Shown here in pieces: positions 1-7,217 of a DNA stretch of 64,000 nt. Within the stretch, counting starts at the first letter, position 1. Each line of letters starts with the position of its first letter. The DNA lies in contig NZ_JBGCCT010000002.1 of the NCBI RefSeq assembly GCF_041260665.1, positions 248,001 to 312,000 on the forward strand, in the 5' to 3' direction. The notes beneath the pieces were generated by a model that had not been told where the DNA came from, made no database searches, and saw only the letters and a program-made list of their open reading frames with translations. The translations under genes and the position numbers were made by a program. Source of the DNA: Catenulispora sp. GP43 (GTDB lineage Bacteria; Actinomycetota; Actinomycetes; Streptomycetales; Catenulisporaceae).

Positions 1-2830
1 GCAATAGGGCGCTCAGCGAGAGGCGAAATCCCACCGTCTCGTCCACACCGCGGCGCAACGTGGGCAGCAGCAGCGTGTCCTTGACCCCTGTTGCGCAAAG
101 CGTCTCGGCGATGGGGTGCAGTTGGGTCGGGTGTGGTGAGATCTCGACGAAGACTCGATGACCGTCCTCCGCCGCTGCGGCAATCGCTTGGTGGAAGCGT
201 ACTGGCGCGCGTAGGTTGCGCACCCAGTAGTTGGTGTCGAGGGGACCGGTGTCGCGCGGGTGCTGGGCGGCGGTCGGGTAGAACCGGCACGTCGGATCCT
301 GACACTTGATTGTGCCGAGCTCCGTCGCGAAAGTCTGCAAGATGGGCTCGACGTGTTCTGTATGGCTGGCCGCCGCGATGTCCAGCATGCCTACCGTCGC
401 TCCGGCGCGCTCGGCGCGGGAGGTCAGTGACGCGACGTCTGCAGCCGATCCTGCGACCACGACCTGTGTTGGGGACGAGTGGACAGCGATTCTGATGCTC
501 TCCAAGTCCCTGGCGGAGTGCGTGGCCCGCTCCTCAGACCAGCCTACGACGGCCATGGCCCCGCCTGTCAGACCACCGAGTAGTCGGGAGCGCGAGGTGA
601 TGATACTGGCGCCGGTCTCGAGCGACAGAGCTCCAGCGACGACGGCCGCAGCGATCTCTCCCATGGAGTGCCCGATCACGGCGGCTGGCCGCAGGCCATA
701 GGACTGCCACAGGGCGGCGAGCGCCACCTGGAGTCCGAAGAGCGTCGGCTGCGCGACCGCGGGCTCGGTTACCGCGGCGCCGGTGGCAAGGATGTCCCGC
801 AGCGAGAAGCTCGCGTACCGTTCGAGCACGGGCTCCACCGCATCGACGGCTGAAGCGAAGACGGGCTCCTCGTCGAGCAGGCGCTGAGCCATGCCAGGCC
901 ATTGCGAACCGTAGCCCGAAAAAACCCAGACCGTACCGGGCGTGGCACCGTCAGTACCATCTGTGTCACATTCGACGTAGCCCGCGTGTGGTTCGTCTGC
1001 CGCGAGTCGCGACAGGGCTTCGGCAGCCTGCTCGCCGCTGCGTGCAACGACTGCGGCCCGGTACCGGCCGGTGCCGAGGCGCCCTAGAAGCGTGTGCGCG
1101 ACATCATGGAGGCGCGCCCTGGTCGCGTGCGGCGAATCCAGCCAGGTGGCAAGGTCGCCCGCGGCCTCCCGCAGGCGACCGGCTGACTGCGCGCCGAGGG
1201 CGATCACAGCCGGCGCCATGACATTAGATGTGGCAGAGGAAACCACAGAGGGTTCATATTCTCGAAGCACCACATGCGCGTTGGTGCCGCCGAAGCCGAA
1301 CGCCGATACACCCGCCGTCGCACGGCTTGAATAGCGCGGCCAGGGCTCGGGCCGGGTGACCACCCGCAGGCCAAGGGCGTCGAAGTCGACGTGGCCGTTG
1401 GGTCGTTCGAAATGCAGGATCGGTGGGAGCTCGCTGTGATGGAGCGCCAGGACGGTCTTGACCAACCCCGTAATCCCGGCTGCGGCCTCGAGATGGCCCA
1501 GGTTGGTCTTGACCGAACCGATCAGGAGCGGTCGGTCCGGGTCGCGACCGCAGCCCATTGCGGCGCCCAGCGCCCCTACCTCCACCGGATCTCCGAGCGC
1601 CGTGCCTGTACCGTGCGCCTCGACATAGTCGACTTCCGTCGGCACAGTGACGCCGTCTCTGGCGTAAATCTCCGACAGCAACGCCCGCTGAGATGCGCCG
1701 TTGGGAGCCATTAGCCCGTTGGAACGGCCGTCCGAGTTGACAGCACTGGCTTGAATCACGGCCAGTACGCGGTCCGCATTCAGTTCCGCGTCCGCAAGCC
1801 GCTTAAGGACAACGACAGCGCAGCCCTCGCTGCGCACCATGCCGTCCGCCGCAGCGTCGAAGGTTTTGCATCGGCCGTCCGCCGCAAGCGCGCCGGCGCG
1901 CTGGAAGCCCAGTGTGACCATCGGGGAAAGCAGGACGTTCACCCCGCCCGCCAGTGCGGTATCGCACTCGCCGTTGACGAGGCTAGAGACCGCCTGGTGC
2001 ACCGCGACCAGCGAAGAGGAACACGCCGTATCCACTACGAGGCTGGGGCCGCGCAGGTCCAGCATGTAGGACAGTCGATTCGCCACGATGCTCAGCGCCA
2101 CTCCCGGCGCGGTCCACGCCTCGACGCTATCGAGAGTGGAAGTAGTCAGGTGCGCGTATTCGTTGCCGCTGACGCCGATGAATACCCCAGTCCGCGTACC
2201 GGCCAGCGAGCTCGCGGGGATCGAGGCATGATCCAGACTCTCATGTGCCACCTCCAGCAGGATGCGTTGCTGGGGATCCATCGCAACGGCCTCGCTCGGC
2301 GCGATGCCGAAATATTCCGCGTCGAAGCCGGCGACGTCGTCGAGGAAGCCTCCGCGCATGCTGACACCAGCGGCTACGGGATCGCCACACGAGGCGAACG
2401 CGTCCCACCGGCCTTCAGGCAGCGTGGTGATCGCGTCCGAGCCCTCGGCCAGCATCTGCCAGAACTCCTCGGCCGAGGCGGCCCCGGGCAGGCGGCAGCC
2501 GATGCCGACCACAGCGATCTGGACGGCCCCGGCTTTGAGGCCCGAACTCGAGGACTCGGATCGCCGCGCCTGGCCCGCGGCCTCGGCTGACTCACTGACG
2601 AAGTGCGCCAACTCGTCGAGCGTCGAAACCTCCCACAGGAGCGTCGCCGGAAAGGAGACCCCGGCAAGCTCCGACAGCCCTGCGGCGAGTGCTACTGCAT
2701 CGCTCGAATTCACGCCTTGTTCTGCGAGCGGCCTGCCAGGTGCGACCGATGCCGGATCGATCTTGTGCCATTCGTGCAGTCGCCGTAGGACGAGCTCGCG
2801 TACCTCGGCCCCTAGATCCGGATTCCGCAT
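1..2830 (-). CDS. Type I polyketide synthase, ACP-KS-AT, 3' part beyond window
   Basis: This is an open minus-strand frame from an ATG at 2830 to the window edge, 943 codons with no stop, so the protein is C-terminally incomplete here. An N-terminal acyl carrier domain (about residues 5-80) has the attachment region GVNSSDAV (Ser42 likely). A ketosynthase follows (about 104-525) with DTACSSS (Cys270), EAHGTGT (His406) and SVKTNLGH (His446). The acyltransferase has GHSMGE (Ser722) and a selectivity-region motif AASH near residue 820, which resembles the methylmalonyl YASH more than the malonyl HAFH. An ACP placed before KS, with a fatty-acyl-AMP ligase gene just upstream, is the Pks13/FadD32 arrangement, in which the ligase loads an acyl chain on the first ACP. 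GAAGGA lies a few bases upstream of the start. The product is unknown; missing downstream domains (ACP, TE or more modules) would decide it. Confidence 0.93.
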   Translation of the reverse strand, partial: MRNPDLGAEVRELVLRRLHEWHKIDPASVAPGRPLAEQGVNSSDAVALAAGLSELAGVSFPATLLWEVSTLDELAHFVSESAEAAGQARRSESSSSGLKAGAVQIAVVGIGCRLPGAASAEEFWQMLAEGSDAITTLPEGRWDAFASCGDPVAAGVSMRGGFLDDVAGFDAEYFGIAPSEAVAMDPQQRILLEVAHESLDHASIPASSLAGTRTGVFIGVSGNEYAHLTTSTLDSVEAWTAPGVALSIVANRLSYMLDLRGPSLVVDTACSSSLVAVHQAVSSLVNGECDTALAGGVNVLLSPMVTLGFQRAGALAADGRCKTFDAAADGMVRSEGCAVVVLKRLADAELNADRVLAVIQASAVNSDGRSNGLMAPNGASQRALLSEIYARDGVTVPTEVDYVEAHGTGTALGDPVEVGALGAAMGCGRDPDRPLLIGSVKTNLGHLEAAAGITGLVKTVLALHHSELPPILHFERPNGHVDFDALGLRVVTRPEPWPRYSSRATAGVSAFGFGGTNAHVVLREYEPSVVSSATSNVMAPAVIALGAQSAGRLREAAGDLATWLDSPHATRARLHDVAHTLLGRLGTGRYRAAVVARSGEQAAEALSRLAADEPHAGYVECDTDGTDGATPGTVWVFSGYGSQWPGMAQRLLDEEPVFASAVDAVEPVLERYASFSLRDILATGAAVTEPAVAQPTLFGLQVALAALWQSYGLRPAAVIGHSMGEIAAAVVAGALSLETGASIITSRSRLLGGLTGGAMAVVGWSEERATHSARDLESIRIAVHSSPTQVVVAGSAADVASLTSRAERAGATVGMLDIAAASHTEHVEPILQTFATELGTIKCQDPTCRFYPTAAQHPRDTGPLDTNYWVRNLRAPVRFHQAIAAAAEDGHRVFVEISPHPTQLHPIAETLCATGVKDTLLLPTLRRGVDETVGFRLSLSALL

Positions 2831-2897
2831 GGGAAGACATCCTTCTCTCGTGCTCTTTACATCTCGAACCCCACTTCGTTGTTGGGGTTGTGCGAGG

Positions 2898-4706
2898 TCA
2901 GCTTGCCGACTCTTGGGGGGCGTCGTAGTGTCCACAAAGAAATGCAGTGCGGCACTCGCCGCGTGCGACTTTGCCGCTGGATGTTCGTGGGACTGTTGCG
3001 GGGCGGACCAGCACGAGCCTTTCGAGCCGCAGTCCGTGAACCATGGCGACTCGGCTGCGTACCGTGCCTTCGAGTTCGGCCCGTTCGGCGCCCTGTGGGG
3101 TCTTGTCGCGACGCCGCTCGGCAACCGCGACAACCTCTTCTCCGCCCTCCCCGGGAACGGAGAACACCGCGATCCGCTCGTTGCGGAAAGCGCCCAGAGC
3201 CGCCCGCACCGTTTCCTCGATGTCCTGCGGGTAGTGGTTGCGGCCGTTCACGATCAGTAGATCCTTGAGGCGGCCGCTCACCAGCAGTCGCCCCTCATGG
3301 ATCGCCCCGAGGTCACCCGTGCGCAGCCAGGGCTTGCTACCGGTACCGTGCACGAGCGTTTCAAACGTCTCGGCCGACTCCTCTGCGCGCTTCCAGTACC
3401 CCAGGCCGACGTTTGGGCCTCGTACCGCGATCTCACCCACGTCGCCATCAGGAAGCACGGACCGGGTACGCGGATCGATGATCCGTAGTTCCTGACCGAC
3501 GGGAACACCGCAGCTCATCAACGTCGTGATCGTGTCCGTGCCGTCTGGATGCACATCCGTCCCCAGAGCGACCGGCTCGATGCGGCCCTCGACCAGCCGA
3601 TCGCGAAGGCAGGCAACGCTGACTGGGAGTTCATCTCCAACACCGGTCGTGACGAACACGGTAGCTTCCGCCAGGCCGTACGATGGGCGCTGTGCCTCTG
3701 GGCGCAGGCCCGCTGGGCCGAAAGTCTGCTGGAAACGGCTTACGGTGCCTGGCATGACGGGCTCGCTTCCGTTGATCAGCATCTTCACCCGGTCGAGCCG
3801 CAGATCCCCAATCTGTTCATGGTCGAATTTCGCCATACAATAGTCGTATGCGAAATTCGGCGCGGCTGAGACGACTCCGGGATACTGGCCGAGCAAACGC
3901 AACCATCGCTCCGGCTTCTGCAGGAACGCAACGGGATCCATCAGCACAGAAGGTAGCCCTCCGACGATCGGGGCCACGATGGCGAGCATCAGGCCCATGT
4001 CGTGGAACATGGGCAGCCAGCTCACGGTGGTCAACTGTGGCAGAGGTGTGCCAAGACATGAAAGCGCCTGGAGCGCATTAGCGACAACGTTGCGATGGCT
4101 GATCATCACACCAGCGGGAGCCCGGGTAGACCCAGAGGTGTATTGCAAGTATCCGAGACTATCCAAACTGGTATCCGATATCCCGAACGCGGGGTCGCCT
4201 ACGATACCGGGCATCTGACCTCGAGAGTCGAGGGTCGCGCTTCCGTTTGTGACCGGAATCAGTGGAATCTTGCGGGACTCCGCCGTCCGTTGGAACGTCC
4301 GATTCTCCTGCGTTTCGTCGGCGGCTACGAGGGCGCAGGCTGGTTCGCAGTCATCGAGCACGGAGGCCACACGATCCGCATGGCCGGCAGCATCCGGGGG
4401 AAACAGCGGCACCGCCACCACGCCGGCCCGCAGGCACCCAAGGAAAGCGGCAACATAGTCCAACCCTTGCGGTAATAGCAAAACCACGCGGTCATCCCGA
4501 TTCGCGCTCTGCGCTACTTGAGCGGCCACTGCCTGCACCCGAATGTCGAGCTGGTGCCAGGTCAGCGTACGGTGGGAACCGGCGGATTCAAGATGAGGGA
4601 AATCCACGAAGGTGAATGCCCGCTCATGTGGTCGGGACTGTGCCCGCTGGGTGAGCAGTTCCACTAGTGACTTTTCGACCGTGGGAACGAAATCGCTAGT
4701 GAGCAT
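2898..4706 (-). CDS. Fatty-acyl-AMP ligase (FAAL, FadD32-like)
   Basis: This enzyme activates a fatty acid as acyl-adenylate and, in this family, passes it to an ACP rather than to CoA. The adenylate-forming signature is TSGSTRAPAGVMISHRNV, followed by a WLPMFHDMGL region, WLRTGDLGA and the FAAL-typical GRNHYPQDIE near the C-terminal hinge. I chose the ATG at 4706 (602 aa, N-terminus MLTSDFVPTVEKSL) because AAGGGG lies just upstream on the coding strand; the frame stays open to 4874 but that extension reads as non-coding. The stop is 67 bp before the PKS start on the same strand, so the two genes very likely form an operon with this enzyme loading the PKS N-terminal ACP. The chain length activated cannot be read from sequence. 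Confidence 0.92.
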   Translation of the reverse strand: MLTSDFVPTVEKSLVELLTQRAQSRPHERAFTFVDFPHLESAGSHRTLTWHQLDIRVQAVAAQVAQSANRDDRVVLLLPQGLDYVAAFLGCLRAGVVAVPLFPPDAAGHADRVASVLDDCEPACALVAADETQENRTFQRTAESRKIPLIPVTNGSATLDSRGQMPGIVGDPAFGISDTSLDSLGYLQYTSGSTRAPAGVMISHRNVVANALQALSCLGTPLPQLTTVSWLPMFHDMGLMLAIVAPIVGGLPSVLMDPVAFLQKPERWLRLLGQYPGVVSAAPNFAYDYCMAKFDHEQIGDLRLDRVKMLINGSEPVMPGTVSRFQQTFGPAGLRPEAQRPSYGLAEATVFVTTGVGDELPVSVACLRDRLVEGRIEPVALGTDVHPDGTDTITTLMSCGVPVGQELRIIDPRTRSVLPDGDVGEIAVRGPNVGLGYWKRAEESAETFETLVHGTGSKPWLRTGDLGAIHEGRLLVSGRLKDLLIVNGRNHYPQDIEETVRAALGAFRNERIAVFSVPGEGGEEVVAVAERRRDKTPQGAERAELEGTVRSRVAMVHGLRLERLVLVRPATVPRTSSGKVARGECRTAFLCGHYDAPQESAS

Positions 4707-4723
4707 CAACGGCCCCTTGAAGA

Positions 4724-4759
4724 AGATACTATATCTTACATGGCTAAATCGTACATTTA
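4724..4759 (-). promoter_or_regulatory. Two small palindromes upstream of the FAAL-PKS operon
   Basis: AGATACTATATCT (4724-4736, 5-bp arms, 3-nt gap) and TAAATCGTACATTTA (4745-4759, a near-perfect palindrome around GTAC) lie 18 to 53 bp upstream of the ATG, in an unusually AT-rich island for this genome. This is where promoter and operator sites of the operon would sit. No regulator gene adjoins them, so the binding protein is unknown. Confidence 0.4.
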
Positions 4760-5512
4760 CTACCGGGTACTCCCCTAGGCTTCGACGCCTCAAACGGCCG
4801 GTACTCCGGACGCATGGCTCAGGCGCCGGTAGAGATGGGCCGTATCGCCCGGGTTCGGCAGTTCGCAGGCACACAGCCGGTTCGGACCCAGGATCGTCGC
4901 AGTTCAGGACCCTGTCGGTGATCTATCCGGCGACCACGGGTCCGAAAGTTTGGTGACACGGTGACGGTTCCCCGAGGTGGCGGAGGCTCAAGATCGTGTC
5001 GTGAACGCTGGACCTCCCGGGCCCGCCGCTGCCGCATCCGGGCGTCCGTCGAACTCGCCCAGGCCGACTGGTGCATCACGCCCGCGATGCGATCCTGCGC
5101 ATCCCCGCTGACTGGCCCTGGACCAGCGCGTACACCACCTGCTGGAGACGTCTTGCGACCCTGCCGTGCACACCCGGGATTGAATAAGAGATCTGTGACC
5201 CTTGAGTCATTGAGGTTGGCCTTTACTGTATCCCACAGGATTGTCATTGAGGGCGGTCCTGACGCCGAATCTCTTGTGAGCCAGACCCGCCCCAGACTGC
5301 CTCCAGCGGCCTTCGCCCGTCCCGTTCGACCTTGACCCGCAGCACCGTTCGCGGGCTGGGACCGTTGCTTTGACGGGCCCGTACGCGTTCGCGTTCTTCA
5401 TAGACACTCATATGGACGCATCGCCGCATAGCCGGGACAAACCGAGGGGAGGCCCCCGTGCGGAGCACGCAAAGCTCGACTGGACATCCAGATTCAAGAA
5501 AGGAGTACCGGC
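4760..5512. other. Long region without a convincing gene
   Basis: I see no full gene here. A short plus-strand stretch around 5071-5165 reads ILRIPADWPWTSAYTTCWRR, which looks protein-like and may be a relic of a decayed, perhaps transposase, gene, but no start, stop or family is clear. The rest has many stops in all frames. Confidence 0.4.
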
Positions 5513-5578
5513 ATGATTATCACCTTTGTGGAGAGCCTCGTAGCCGCCCTCAGCGCTCTGCTGACGGGCATCCTCTAA
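5513..5578 (+). CDS. 21-aa hydrophobic peptide, unknown function
   Basis: ATG at 5513 is preceded by AAAGGAG (5500-5506) at good spacing, and the reading frame of 21 codons ends with TAA. The product begins MIITFVESL and ends ALLTGIL, with one acidic residue (Glu7), no basic residue and no Cys. It is long enough for one membrane-spanning or amphipathic helix. A GC-rich hairpin begins 8 bp after the stop, so the unit has ribosome binding site, start, stop and terminator-like element in about 115 bp. Candidates include a small membrane peptide, a type I toxin-like peptide or a regulatory leader peptide; nothing nearby decides between these. Start and stop are clear; function is not. Confidence 0.55.
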   Translation: MIITFVESLVAALSALLTGIL

Positions 5579-5586
5579 GCGGCTCT

Positions 5587-5613
5587 GCTCCCGCTCGTTT
5601 TCGAGTGGGGAGC
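5587..5613 (+). terminator. Hairpin after the 21-aa peptide gene
   Basis: GCTCCCGCTCG, loop TTTT, then CGAGTGGGGAGC form an 11- to 12-bp stem with a small bulge directly after the peptide stop codon. There is no long T run, as is common in actinobacterial terminators. Confidence 0.55.
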
Positions 5614-5638
5614 GAATGGTGTGAACCATGGTGTTATT

Positions 5639-5670
5639 CCCCGGCCCTCGCGTCACGTAATGGGCCGGGG
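5639..5670. terminator. Perfect 9-bp GC hairpin
   Basis: CCCCGGCCC (5639-5647) and GGGCCGGGG (5662-5670) are perfect complements with a 14-nt loop. The element could stop transcription in either direction and separates the small peptide unit from the decayed genes that follow. Confidence 0.45.
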
Positions 5671-5808
5671 TCTCGGCCTGTCGTGTCTACTTGTTCTTGG
5701 TGAGTCCTCCTTGGCGGCGGCGCTCTTGGGTTGCTTGTCGGGTCAGTAACTCGGTCCGTTCATGATGACCTGTTGGCTGTAGTTGATCAGTCAGTCCAGG
5801 AGGCAGCG

Positions 5809-6158
5809 ATGGCCGTGTTAGGGAACAACGGATTACAGCCATCTGGGGCTGACACTTGTTCGCCCAAACGACTACGCCCAGGCCGTCGAGGACATCGCCG
5901 AACTCGCGCACCCCGGCGCTGAACGCCGCACGTGTTGCAACTGTCGAGACAGCACAGCACTACCGCCGCGAAAACGTCGTCACCCTGACTCCGGCCGACA
6001 CCGAACTGCTACGCCGCGGCGATGAGGCATTCGAGCGGGAACGCGGCACCACGCTGCGCTCCGTCGACCCCCACGACATACAGGCTGTGATCCGCGTACT
6101 CAGCGCGATGAGCCACACTCTTGATCCGACAGTCCACGCCGCAGCAGATCGCGAGTAG
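5809..6158 (+). pseudogene. Frameshifted remnant of an unknown small protein
   Basis: An ATG at 5809 follows AGGAGG, but the best protein-like text changes frame: one frame carries DYAQAVEDIAELAHPGAERR (about 5867-5930), and after a frame change near 5930 another carries HYRRENVVTLTPADTELLRR and SVDPHDIQAVIRVLSAMSHT, ending at TAG 6158. An intact ancestor of about 110 residues broken by one or two indels fits this best. I do not recognise the family. A sequencing error at one base could produce the same picture. Confidence 0.35.
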
Positions 6159-6331
6159 CCCACACGCGGATACCGCCGACGTTCACCACGGCCCTGACGC
6201 CGCCTACCGAGCGAGCACGACCACGCTCGAAGAGCCGCTTTCGACCGGCAAAGGCATCGGCGAGCGCATCCCCGCCTGCAAACGCACGTGTCTTCGGAAA
6301 TACCAGGGCATTCATCCACGAAGATGGGGTA

Positions 6332-6706
6332 GTGCGCCTCTATCATTTTACGGACGCCTGGTTAGGCATCGTTTCCGCCAAAGCGATCGATCCCGCCTTC
6401 AGCCTGTGGGATGACGGCACGCTGCCGCTCGTCCATTTCACAGCTTCGATGTACATCCAATCGCTACCCCACACGCACCTGGGCCGCAGATACCGGATCA
6501 CCGTCGATGTCGACGATGCCAGGCCGTGGCGGGAGTGGGCGACCGCCAACCTCACGGCCATGGCTGCAACAGTCCTGACCGGCCCGAGTTTCGGCGGCGA
6601 CCCCAGATTGTGGATAGTGGTCAGCCGGAGCGTGCCTCAGGGTGAGTGGATCGAAACGTGTACCAGCATCGGAAGGGGGTGGACGAGGATTTGGCCGCCC
6701 GGTTGA
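6332..6706 (+). CDS. Hypothetical protein starting RLYHFT
   Basis: A GTG start at 6332 opens a 124-aa frame whose first residues are (V/M)RLYHFTDAWLGIVSAKAI, then LPLVHFTASMYIQ and RRYRITVDVDDARPWREW. A short N-terminal YHFT motif is seen in several ADP-ribosyltransferase-fold families (DarT- and KptA-like), but this protein is short and no catalytic Glu could be assigned, so that link is a guess. The last 10 or so residues (GRGWTRIWPPG) look like out-of-frame readthrough, so the 3' end may be damaged. No clear ribosome binding site is visible. It lies in a decayed patch and may itself be a pseudogene. Confidence 0.4.
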   Translation: MRLYHFTDAWLGIVSAKAIDPAFSLWDDGTLPLVHFTASMYIQSLPHTHLGRRYRITVDVDDARPWREWATANLTAMAATVLTGPSFGGDPRLWIVVSRSVPQGEWIETCTSIGRGWTRIWPPG

Positions 6707-6889
6707 CCCGGCGTCCCGGCGGGCGTCTGCGCCCCTCTTCCACTGCCTGCGGGGAGCATCAGAGGGTCACGTCCGCCCGGGCCGAAAAAGGTGCCGCTGG
6801 GCCTCCTGGAGCCGGAATGAAGGGCAGCGCACCGGGAGTTCCCCCGAACAGCGGTGCACTGAAGGCTGAAGATATAAATTACTTGATGC

Positions 6890-7081
6890 ATGGGCATCAA
6901 GATGGCTGTCGGCCCGTACGAACCGGAAAAGGGCTACGGGCTGGTCGTCGTGGGAGATCAGTTCAAGCAGGCGCGTTCGTGGCGTGACGTGAGGCGGATC
7001 GCCGCCGCGGCGGGCGCCGACATGGACACCGAGGTCACCTACCACAGTCCTGCCAGCTACCCGGACTGGCCTGGCGGCTGA
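6890..7081 (+). CDS. Small hypothetical protein (63 aa)
   Basis: The frame reads MGIKMAVGPYEPEKGYGLVV, then VGDQFKQARSWRDVRRIAAA, and stops at TGA 7081. The composition is protein-like (mixed charged residues, third-position GC), and the stretch before the ATG is locally AT-rich (GATATAAATTA), compatible with a promoter. There is no good Shine-Dalgarno sequence and I recognise no family. The start may be the second ATG, four codons in. Confidence 0.4.
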   Translation: MGIKMAVGPYEPEKGYGLVVVGDQFKQARSWRDVRRIAAAAGADMDTEVTYHSPASYPDWPGG

Positions 7082-7217
7082 AATGAGACTAAACGCGTGT
7101 ACACAGCTGGTCGACGCCGACTCCGCCGGCTTCACCGGAGCCTTGCGCCGTTCCAGTCGGCGCTGACAGGGTCGCACGACGTCGAAGCAGGAACCGTCAC
7201 CGCATCGGCGACCTCGG

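Noticed and set aside
1-1100. Short plus-strand frames opposite the PKS
   Set aside because: The minus strand is open for 943 codons with ACP, KS and AT motifs, so the plus frames are shadows.
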